A stretch of 64,000 nt of DNA from Leptobrachium leishanense. Taxonomy: Eukaryota; Chordata; Amphibia; Anura; Megophryidae. The notes beneath the pieces were generated by a model. The model saw nothing but the letters and a program-made list of their open reading frames with translations, was not told the DNA's origin and ran no database searches. The stretch is from positions 21,541,822-21,605,821 of the forward strand of contig CM019065.1 of the NCBI GenBank assembly GCA_009667805.1. Direction: 5' to 3'. Below, one piece after another: positions 58,401-64,000 of this stretch (position 1 is the first letter of the stretch; every line of letters begins with the position of its first letter). A program made the position numbers and the translations under genes.

Positions 58401-60708
58401 CTCGTTCTTCTCAGTTCAGCATGACCACATTCACACAAGCTTGTGCACAGTTCATGTATGGTCACCTACAACCTGCAGGTGCATATTTGCCCTGTTAGTG
58501 TCCCCATTTTAGCGCAAACATGGGAATAGTGGCCATAATTTTTTCAAGCTTTTGCTATTACCTTTCTGAGCGGTCTGTTTTGAAATCAAATATTTTTTTA
58601 CTTGTGCGCATTGCTAACACTTTCTGAGTGTATATTGATTGTCAACTAATCCTGGAGATCTGCCTCAGATATTAAAATAATTAGATGCAATACTAGGTTC
58701 ATGGAAGATCATTCAAACAAGGCTTGATTCTTGTAAATAATAAAAATAATACAGATGTTAAAATTACTTATCATTAAACATATTGTTCATAATTTTAGTC
58801 TATATATTGCCCACCCACCTGCTCCTATCTCCATGTCACCCTGGGCCTATAAGGATACAGAGTGTCTTTGTTATGTGTTAATTTGATATTGTCATTCTCT
58901 ATGTTTATATGTTACTGTAATTATTGCTAATCGTTTTATCAGACAGTCATGGTTTTGTGTTATCTGTTATCTACTTTATTCATGTTCACTTTGAATGCAA
59001 TCTGCCCTATTTTTTCATGTCTGGACTTTGGAGATTAAAACTGGGGTTTTTGCTGAAAGCGGCAGATCCCTGGGGAGGCACATGGGTGTCATCTTCCATT
59101 GGTCTCCAGGTTTCTCCCTGCACTGTTTGTATTTGCTTCATATGTTTCATTAAAGTCAGTCTCTCTGTCAGTTTTACCTCAACACCAAGCAATGTCTCAT
59201 GTATGTGGAATGCTATAACTGTTCTTTCATTGTACTTGTCCTTAAGCTTTAGATAAGAGTAGGGGACGGCATGCAAGATTGCCGGCGGGAGATTGGATGA
59301 CCTGCAAAATAGCAGATCTAACCCTGTTGGGGTGCTGAGATTAGTTACAAATGCATAAAGGAAAAACATCAATGACACTGCCTGCATTGTCTCCACAAAA
59401 GAATAGAACAGACATTTGTGTTTTCACTTTCACATTTTTATAAGATTAGCCTTTTTACAATGTTTATGTAGAGCTGTCATATATGTGGAACCAACTGGTG
59501 GAGACCACTTGACTGGACGTTGAAAAAGGCTCCCGACACACACAATTTGTGTGTGATTATAGAATTTGTCATGCTATTGTAAGGCAACATCGGGGAAAAA
59601 AGCACATTTTCTTCGTTTTGGGTAAAAGCCAAACGACTCATATTTATTGAGTGATGCCGGGAACAAATGAAAATTACATTCACTTAAAATATAGGAGTGG
59701 GCAAAATCTGCAATAAAGACGCTTTTTAGGTGGTGAGATGTGATGTTTTTTTCTGCCTTATTTGAATTATATTCAACAAGTAGCAAACAAGTAGGAAGAA
59801 AATACAATAATAAGAATGGACAATTTATGGATGAATGATGCACATTTTGGCTCATATGTGATGAAAGTAAAGCTTACCTGCCATGGCAGGAAATCCTTAA
59901 TATTTGCACATAATCGTTTGGAAAATGGACCTTCTCCATTTTTGCAGTTATTCATGTTTCTCAGAGCGTTGGCCACAACAAGGACTGCATTGTACATGTT
60001 ATATGTTCCTCTTAATTGTGAAACATCATTGTAGGCATTTTGGAGGTTTTCTAGATTTTCTGATCCAGTGCACTCTTTCACGTTTGTAACCAAAGATCCT
60101 GTTTCATTTTTGTCACTAATGAACCTGCAATTGAAAGCTAACTCCCAAAAAATCTTTATCCAGGCTCCTCCCAAGGACATGAAAGGATTGATTGCATTGA
60201 GGAATTGTTTAAGTCCAGGTATCGTCCCACTTTGGAGAGCTAGACCTATTGTACCAGACAGAAGAGTCGAAAACTTGTCCAAAGAGAATACGGTTGTTGT
60301 AGACCAACCTGAATTTGCAACAAATGTTTTTCCTGTAACATTCTGTTTTACCAACTCATTCAATATGGGTACTAGGTCATAGCTGGCAGCATAAAGAACC
60401 ACAACCTTAGCCGTTGATGTCTTTATGATCTTAACAATATGAGGAGCATTGCGGTCTGGGTAGCTTGTCAGAATATTCTCATTGAACGCCACACACGCTC
60501 CGGCTTTGACGATCTCTTGTTGAAGAAGCTGAACTCCCAGTTGTCCATAGTCATTGTCTGAAGCTACTAACCCAACCCAAGTCCAACGTAAATGTACCAC
60601 GAGATCAGCAAGTCCTTTAGACTGAAATATATTACTTGGAACAGTCCTAAGGAAGGAGGGAAACCTGATGTGGTCACTGAGGATGGCGCTCGATGAATAA
60701 TGGCTGAT
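45567..60708 (-). CDS. Vomeronasal type-2 receptor gene 2, exons 3-6 visible (5' end outside the window)
   Basis: Exons (minus strand): 59878-60708, 57524-57751, 50364-50487, 45567-46477. Together 2094 bp, joining in phase into 697 residues plus a stop; all are open. It is a clear paralogue of gene 1, at the same strand and order, and matches it over the ligand domain, nine-cysteine domain and transmembrane domain. Exons 1 and 2 are expected beyond 64000. In gene 1 exon 2 lies 3.0 kb before exon 3, but here nothing similar occurs in 60709-64000, which has gained a hAT element. Introns 4 and 5 are swollen by a chromovirus (51076-57147) and a hAT element (46640-50354). Without those, intron 5 would be about 165 bp (174 in gene 1). 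Whether it is still expressed cannot be told from sequence. Confidence 0.82.
47450..47631. mobile_element. 182-bp MITE, CAGGGTTATTC family, nested in hAT element 2
   Basis: Ends cagggttattcagagaaagg and cctttctttgaatagagctg. It is the inverted-orientation sister of 34515-34696, with identical length. Flanks atc and att are nearly a 3-bp duplication. Confidence 0.78.
47791..49283. mobile_element. TIR element, CAGGGTTATTC family (about 1493 bp), nested in hAT element 2
   Basis: Left end cagggttgttcaaaaagtca and right end ttctctgaataacctccc, with TAT on both sides (47788-47790, 49284-49286). The interior has cattgcttctctatggggga, also seen in the family member at 30248-30962. A hammerhead-like core at 48521-48558 implies a further nested piece. 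Confidence 0.6.
48521..48558 (+). ncRNA. Hammerhead-ribozyme-like core (degenerate)
   Basis: ctctggaaaaagcctgccac followed by gcaggcgaaacgcgttga. A perfect 5-bp stem (gcctg/caggc) is followed by GAAAC and the GCGTTG block typical of frog hammerhead-like motifs; the CTGATGA box has decayed to ctggaaa, so it is probably inactive. Confidence 0.4.
49566..50020. mobile_element. 455-bp TIR element nested in hAT element 2
   Basis: Perfect inverted ends of 23 bp, starting taaggctggggtcagacgag and mirrored by ctcgtctgaccccagcctta. The interior is GC-rich with many gtacgtccg / cggacgta words in both orientations. Superfamily unassigned. Confidence 0.75.
50364..50487 (-). CDS. V2R gene 2 exon 5: cysteine-rich domain
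   Basis: 124 bp, encoding VPISVCSQSCPPGFWKAARR and GEPICCFQCVPCPQGEIANQ plus T, six cysteines. Acceptor cactttag. The donor is AACAG then gcaagt: a canonical GC donor context. The hAT element 46640-50354 begins only nine bases inside the intron, and its target duplication supplies donor positions +2 to +9. Confidence 0.87.
51076..51944 (-). repeat. 3' LTR of the chromovirus
   Basis: On the plus strand starts tgtcacgg and ends aacgtgaca (TG...CA). Contains a tandem duplication of about 133 bp (51078 and 51211) and seven 36-bp repeats (about 51450-51700). Confidence 0.93.
51793..52350 (-). pseudogene. Integrase C-terminus and chromodomain, out of frame with gag-pol
   Basis: Continues the integrase in another frame: RYIGPYKILRRINPVSYALA (GPY/F module), then a chromodomain at about 52146-51985 with FEVEAILDARVSRGVLQYLV, DWVGYGPEDRSWLPA and LVRAFY. 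Chromodomains direct such elements to chromatin marks. The frame continues into the 3' LTR. The offset from gag-pol is the single frameshift near 52392. Confidence 0.85.
51945..51958 (-). promoter_or_regulatory. Polypurine tract
   Basis: The sense strand reads gtagaggggggttc directly before the 3' LTR TGTCAC, the expected plus-strand primer. Confidence 0.75.
52353..56264 (-). CDS. Chromovirus gag-pol polyprotein (frameshifted near its end)
   Basis: One continuous frame of 1303 residues; the start MDPADLSNQLTRIAARQEEQ at 56264 is chosen because it is the first ATG after the LTR (the open frame extends upstream into the LTR). Domains: gag capsid-like region, zinc knuckle CFYCAGADHFRLQC, protease FLDSGASGNF, reverse transcriptase with YLDD (YLDDILIYS), RNase H with VDASELGLGAVLSQ and TDHKNL, integrase zinc-binding HMGITKT and CEVCTRHK, catalytic MDFIVELP, SDRGTQF and YHPQTNGAAERANQ. 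No stop separates gag and pol. Near 52392 the frame is lost within a G-run just before the integrase C-terminal GPY/F region, so the frame runs out at 52353. Apart from that one event the reading frame is intact. Confidence 0.9.
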   Translation of the reverse strand: MDPADLSNQLTRIAARQEEQDHRMDQIALALQTLLNRSSSGTASPPDPVVPRVSSAALEGCRLSMKAPVRYDGTPNLCRGFLTQLEILFENNPGSCMSDKAKVGYLINHLTEKALLWATPLWENKKPIIYDYEGFTSELKRTFDPSRRATNAGRSLFHIKQGNRRVSDYAIEFKTLSSEVHWPNDVLTLAFTEGLNEAFMFELAPLKLPEHLDHLVDFCIAMDDQIRERRHPRDRPRRVLPPLPLVPRHTTASGNLETVKTDVPAIEPMQIGKTGISEAERAHRRERGLCFYCAGADHFRLQCPQRPRGSRGESGKSGQKTVNTQVIGSLYASFVDDEKKKTRILLPISLTWEGVHLESEAFLDSGASGNFMDRCFAANHLLPLVLKERPLMVEAIDGKPLSCPHITHDTIDVCMTTGVLHREIIRFQVIDSPSCPVVLGFPWLTEHNPVIDWAQRDIKCWGPSCQSKCLGRVDVIGSLNIATAPPLSTEVPECYMALKEVFSKTRTEVLPPHRPYDCAIELLPGTMPPRGHVYPLSQKENDIMEEYIRENLERGFIRRSSSPAGAGFFFVSKKEGDLRPCIDYRGLNRITIRNAYPIPLITELFDRLKGARIYTKLDLRGAYNLVRVKKGHEWKTAFNTRSGHYEYLVMPFGLCNAPAVFQDLINDTLRDFLQTFVIVYLDDILIYSPDKGTHHAHVKQVLKRLLRAGLYCKLEKCLFDIETVHFLGYIITPEGFQMDPKKLSAILDWPLPQGLKAIQRFLGFTNYYRRFIKNFSALVAPLTAMTKKGLVNQKWTPQASQAFEALKQAFTTAPVLRHPDPALPFQVEVDASELGLGAVLSQREAPDKPLHPCGFYSRKLSPAERNYDIGNRELLAVIAALTEWRYLLEGSRDPIVIITDHKNLTYIGDAKRLNARQARWSLFLSSFNFVLTYRPGSRNIKADALSRQYESYEHNIQDQHPIVPQERIIALTTISVSSPLMLRLQTAQGTAPGGRPPAKLFVPENEREEVLKLYHDNKTSGHMGITKTVSSIRKLLWWPTVRRDVKDYITVCEVCTRHKSPQTAPIGLLQPLPIPERPWSHLAMDFIVELPESRGNTVILTVIDRFSKMGHYIPLRKLPSAAELVPIFISNVVRLHGIPLGIVSDRGTQFVSRFWKGFCKSVGIDLSFSSAYHPQTNGAAERANQNIEKYLRCFISERQDNWSDLIPWAEYALNSAVSEATGHSPFFTVYGFDPPVLPATFPDTAIPALDEHLVSLKETWGRVKRALEDSSVTQKIKADRHRRPAPVYQVGTGFGFLHGTSSF
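56265..56278 (-). promoter_or_regulatory. Short leader with self-complementary primer-binding site
   Basis: Only 14 bases, TTACGTCAGGGCCA, separate the LTR from the gag ATG. There is no TGG start as needed for a tRNA primer in the usual position, whereas 10 bases pair with the proposed RNA 5' end in the LTR. Confidence 0.65.
56653..56910. repeat. Seven 36-bp tandem repeats in the LTR
   Basis: Units agaatcgttagtttgccaat plus gccaagggtc and a variable atgcac/atacac/gtacac end. The same array lies at about 51450-51707 in the other LTR. In the sense direction it is in the transcribed leader, downstream of the proposed start. Confidence 0.92.
56961..56970 (-). promoter_or_regulatory. Proposed transcript 5' end / self-primer of the chromovirus
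   Basis: The sense strand reads GCCCTGACGT here, the exact complement of ACGTCAGGGC, which lies two bases after the LTR (56276-56267). In Tf1/sushi elements the RNA 5' end folds back on the primer site and primes reverse transcription. If that mechanism applies, transcription starts at or very near 56970, leaving U3 of about 177 bases. Confidence 0.65.
57524..57751 (-). CDS. V2R gene 2 exon 4
   Basis: 228 bp with the same borders as gene 1 (gttacag / gtacag). Encodes LLYYMKSMRLRLSSRKEIFF, DRNGDPPAVYDIVNWQLSP and TSSILWNSGETQ. It lies 376 bp upstream of the chromovirus right LTR. Confidence 0.87.
57752..59877 (-). other. Intron 3 of gene 2
   Basis: Non-coding. A frame of 129 codons at 59007-59396 (minus) has a hydrophobic start (MQAVSLMFFLYAFVTN) but no recognisable domain, homologous exon in gene 1 or splice context, so I do not call it. 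The 58440-58530 part resembles 15590-15660. Confidence 0.5.
59878..60708 (-). CDS. V2R gene 2 exon 3: main part of ligand domain
   Basis: 831 bp, one codon longer than in gene 1 (an extra residue in the NCKNGEGPFSKRLC segment). Begins ISHYSSSAILSDHIRFPSF after caacag and ends KDFLPWQ before gtaagc. Motifs WTWVGLVASDNDYGQLG and VAFNENILTSYPDRNAPHIV are kept. Open throughout. Compared with gene 1, residue changes concentrate in the middle (VVVLYAASYDLVPILNELVK). Confidence 0.9.
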
Positions 60709-61589
60709 CTGTTGATAAAGTAAAGCTAGTTATAAAACAAAATATGGTTTTATATTGCATTGATTCAACCCTTTGAGTCTCTTCCAGTTTATCTGTCCTA
60801 TAGAAACCTCATTATGAGTCGAGCAATAAATGTCTTGTGTAAGAAAATTCTTTCACTCTAATACTAATACTCTAATAATAAGAAAAAACCTAATAGTAAG
60901 GGTAAAATTGCACTTTTTTAGTATAAATATCACACTATATACAGCAGAAGCTTCCCCTACGCATTTCACGGATTGATGACAGAAAATAAAATTGGATGAA
61001 TTCATCAAGCTGTTTTTCTTTTTAGCCATTTCCCTTATTTTACTCTAACCCTAGCACTTAGAATTTGAAAGCAGAAATATTTTCCCATTACTACTCTATG
61101 CTATGAATTAGACAAGTGCATTTATTTTCAAATGAATTCAGATGTATACAAATTTTTGGGCAAGTTGTTTTAAACAAGACTCATCAAAAAGACTACTCAA
61201 CAATTGAAATAAAAATGTATCATATAGGAAAAGGTTTCATTGGTATTTTCATCCGTTTTTACAATTTGCAGTTTTAATGTGATAAATTTAAATCGGAGTC
61301 CCTGACTACTACTCCTCAGCCACCCAGGTCTATTGGATGTGAGGTTATATCAGAGTAGGTGGGCCTTTTCCCTTTCTCCAATTAGTTCACCTGCTGGCCA
61401 TAGCTGCCCAGTATATAGAGAATCTGCGTTCCTCTATCAATTTCCCCGCAGACCAAGGGTTGGAGTCAGAAGTGGGAGGGTATTTAAGGCAAAGGGCACG
61501 GGCAGTAATAAAGGGGACAGTAGTTCCCCATATCTTTGTGCTCCTATGGTTTTCAGAGCAAATGGGTTTCATGGGAACCCATCTGCCCT
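60709..61589 (-). other. Intron 2 of gene 2, proximal part
   Basis: The first ~90 bases (60709-60800) match the upstream side of the exon 3 relic at 23600-23690. The rest is AT-rich and shows no exon 2 homology. Confidence 0.5.
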
Positions 61590-61895
61590 TGCAACTCCTT
61601 GCCGGTTGTCAACTGATGAGGGTTTACTGATGCCATGTATCCTAACAGATGTCCAGGTCCTCTGGAAGAAAAGCAGCCCCAAAACATTAAAGAGCCACTA
61701 CCATATTTAACCATGGGTATAAGGTACTTTTTTACAGGCCTTCCTCTCTAAACGCCAAACCCTCCTTTGGTGTTTATTGCCAACAATCTCTGTTTTAGTT
61801 TCGCCTAACCAGAGAACCCAATCCCATCTGAAGTTCCAGTAGTCTGGCAAACTGAAGATGCTTGTGCTTGGTTTTGATTGACAGTAGAGTATCAT
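61590..61895 (-). pseudogene. Tc1/mariner transposase fragment
   Basis: Minus-strand pieces in several frames: NFRWDWVLWLGETKTEIVGN with KHQRRVWRLERKACKKVPYT, then GSGSLMFWGCFSSRG. These correspond to the central DDE part of Tc1 transposases (usual pattern VLWSDESKFE...GGSVMVWGCF). The first catalytic aspartate is replaced by G in this copy, and frameshifts separate the blocks. Dead fragment. Confidence 0.7.
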
Positions 61896-62073
61896 TTTCC
61901 AAACCTGTCCTCAGGACCACTCAAACAGGCCAGATTTTGGAGCTCACCTTGGGGAACTGCAGACCTAATCCTGCAATCACTGAGCAGCATATCATATGAC
62001 CTGTGCTGTGCTTCAGATATATGTTAAACCTAGTCTGTCAGCGGGTCCTGAGGAAAGGTTTGGGAAACACTGC
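61890..62073. mobile_element. TIR MITE of about 180 bp
   Basis: Inverted ends ttttccaaacctgtcctcag and ctgaggaaaggtttgggaaa (with outer acactg on the right). It abuts the Tc1 fragment. Superfamily unassigned. Confidence 0.65.
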
Positions 62074-62750
62074 AGACACGGCTTGACTCTTGTAACCCTT
62101 CAAAACAGCATAATGTAGGTGACCTCTGATTGTAGTTTTGGAGACTATGAACTTCGAGACGCAAGCAACTTCTTTAGTTCTCCAGCTGTTACTCTTGGAG
62201 ATTATTTGGCTACTAAAACCACTCGTTTTAAGTGTGTTTACACTGCTCTTCCATGCTGTTTAATAACAGTTGACTTGAACTTCTTAATTTTTGCCCTAAT
62301 AGTGGAAAAGAGTAGACATGTGCATTCGTTTTAGTACTAAAACGATTTAGTCTGAATTTTAGGATAATTTAGTTTTAGTATGACTCAAGAGATACGAAAC
62401 TGCTCAGTACAAAAAACGAAAGAAACTAAAATAAAATACACTACATTTTAGTTTCAGTCCTTTTTGTGATATTACATTGAGTGAAAGAGACCAGTATTGA
62501 ATGCAACATCGCAAAGCTACAGAAAATGTTTGTATGTGAAATCCTTCCCGACCCCTACCTGAAAATCTGACAGTGATAGAGCTCCAGAATACTGACTCGC
62601 AGCACAGACAGCCAGCACAGGAGAGGAAACCTTTTCTTAACCCTTGCATGTCTATGAGGCAGACAAGATGATAAAAGCAGCTGGAGAAGGAAAACATTCA
62701 AATAAATCACACTGAAAGCTAATGACAGAGGAGGGCTGGATAGTAAAAAC

Positions 62751-62944
62751 TCCTTTATAACAAGCAGCGCTGGGAGAAGAGAGGGACTTTATAAAATGTG
62801 TGTTATCTCCCCTCCCGCTCTGCATAATGGGGGCTTAGGTCTGATACATTTTATATTATCCAAGCGCACTATCCCCCTTTCCTCATCTATAATACACATT
62901 TTATATAAAGTCCCTCTCCTCTCCCAGTGCTGCTTGTTATAAAG
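62751..62944. repeat. Inverted repeat inside hAT element 3
   Basis: ctttataacaagcagcgctg then ggagaagagagggactttat on the left is mirrored by ataaagtccctctcctctcc and cagtgctgcttgttataaag on the right; arms about 55 bp with an 80-bp loop. Confidence 0.8.
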
Positions 62945-63234
62945 TTTTTTTTACGTCTGATACATTTAGTACCCAGCGCTCACAGTTACTCTGTCATTAT
63001 GAGGCTTCAGTGTGATTCATTTGAATGTTTTCCCTAGATTTAAAGTGCTTTATTTTATTATAAAAATCAATTTGCACCAGTCATCTCTTCTCTGAGCTTT
63101 CAGACCGATTTATGTTAATATTTTCCCTCTCCCCTGCTTTTATATTCCTGTGTCTCACCCACAGAGATACAACGTTTAAGTAAAAGTTCCCTCTCCTGTG
63201 CTGGATAAGCATCGAATTCCGAAGTTCTGCACCC

Positions 63235-63412
63235 TCCACATGCCAATGCAGTAGGATGTTCTATACAGAGAGGGGAATTAATTAATGTAGGTGGATGTTG
63301 TATACATTATACGGAGAGGAGTATTAATTAATGCAGGAGGATGTTATCTACATTAAACAGAGAGGGGTATTAATTAATGCAGGAGCATGTTCTATACATT
63401 ACACAGAGAGCA
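63235..63412. repeat. Short tandem repeat inside hAT element 3
   Basis: About three and a half units of roughly 50-58 bp with atgcaggaggatgtt, tacattaaacagagag and gtattaattaat as shared words. Confidence 0.75.
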
Positions 63413-63504
63413 GCCTTTTTTTTAGCCCTTTAAATCCAGTGGCTGTGAGCGCTGAGATCGGCTGCTTGTTACATTATCTCTCAGTACAATGTATCAGGCT
63501 CAGT

Positions 63505-63645
63505 TGTTACAGTAACTGACTGTAACAGCGCTCAGAGTTTCAGTAAAACAAGGAAATAATATTGTTCTAACCTCATATATAAAAATATTATTTACTAGAA
63601 ACTCTGAGCGCTGGGATGAGCAGCAGTCAGTTACTGTAACAGCTT
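63505..63645. repeat. Second inverted repeat inside hAT element 3
   Basis: gttacagtaactgactg and ctcagagtttc on the left are mirrored by gaaactctgag and cagtcagttactgtaac on the right; the arms are interrupted by short unmatched bases. Confidence 0.8.
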
Positions 63646-64000
63646 TGCCTGACACATTGTGCTGAGAGTGAGTGATACTGTAACAAGCAGCGATCTCAGC
63701 CCTCTGAGGAGCCACTACAATAGTAATTGTATCCACTGGTTTTCGGATGAATGAAATTAGTTTTCATACTAAAGAACTGAAAACGAATTTCTTTAGCAAC
63801 TAAATAAATTGCATTTTAGGACTAATCCATTAGTTCAAAACGAAGTTTTGTGCTGTGCACATGTTTAGAAAAGAGCATTATCAATGCTTTTCTTATAGCA
63901 GCTTCCTCATTTGTGACGCTCAACAACATTTTTCAGGACATCGCAGCTATATGTGTTGGTCTTACCTATTGTGATGAATGACTAAGGGGATATGGCCTAT

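Larger units (their letters stand above)
62313..63867. mobile_element. hAT-like element 3 (1555 bp)
   Basis: Ends TAGACATGTGCATTCG and tgtgcacatgttta, inverted with one change, flanked by the exact 8-bp duplication gaaaagag (62305-62312 and 63868-63875). The interior has two large inverted repeats and a tandem repeat but no transposase. Related to elements 1 and 2. Confidence 0.85.

Noticed and set aside
59007..59396. 129-codon minus-strand frame with a hydrophobic start in intron 3 of gene 2
   Set aside because: No recognisable domain, no counterpart in gene 1 and no splice evidence.
60709..64000. Exons 1 and 2 of V2R gene 2
   Set aside because: No match to the exon 2 segment (FALDEINNN, ITLGF-AYDSC) on the minus strand here; they probably lie beyond the window.

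Overview
The window looks like nuclear DNA of an amphibian, most likely a frog. It holds multi-exon vomeronasal type-2 receptor (V2R, family C GPCR) genes with spliced introns, L2-clade LINEs with the usual anuran 3' end, a Penelope-like relic, a sushi-type Ty3/gypsy chromovirus, hAT, Harbinger-like, piggyBac-like and Tc1 DNA elements, and a candidate Helitron. Species assignment is inference; no bacterial or organellar features were seen.

The host genes are two tandem, paralogous V2R genes, both on the minus strand. Gene 1 (17599-30034) is complete. Its six exons have lengths 218, 292, 828, 228, 124 and 905 bp, join in phase and encode about 864 residues: signal peptide, venus-flytrap ligand domain, nine-cysteine domain and seven-transmembrane domain. 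Gene 2 (45567-60708) shows exons 3-6 (831, 228, 124, 911 bp), all open; exons 1-2 must lie past the right edge. In both genes intron 5 starts with GC rather than GT. In gene 2 a 3.7 kb hAT element sits two bases inside that intron, and a young 6.07 kb chromovirus sits in intron 4 in the sense orientation.

The genes belong to a segmental duplication that also contains a 45-bp satellite array. Unit A has flank 1-327, satellite in three blocks (344-1713, 5421-6105, 10398-11495), right flank 11496-12281, then gene 1. Unit B has flank 34027-34366, satellite (34918-37903 and 42476-42838), right flank 42839-43405, then gene 2. Each satellite array has been split by mobile elements. A hAT element (1714-5420) holds a 3.1 kb 18-bp minisatellite and a near-full-length L2 LINE occupies 6106-10397, both in unit A. 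A Helitron-like element (37904-42475) with about 4 kb of GC-rich minisatellite is in unit B.

The rest is introns and intergenic DNA full of older elements: L2 relics at 24130-25790 and 31485-33270, a Penelope-like relic with a hammerhead-like motif near 28.1 kb, a family of elements with CAGGGTTATTC termini and apparent 3-bp target duplications, a piggyBac-like MITE, a Tc1 relic and a third hAT element at 62313-63867. The long open frames over the tandem arrays are by-products of repeat periods divisible by three and are not annotated as genes.
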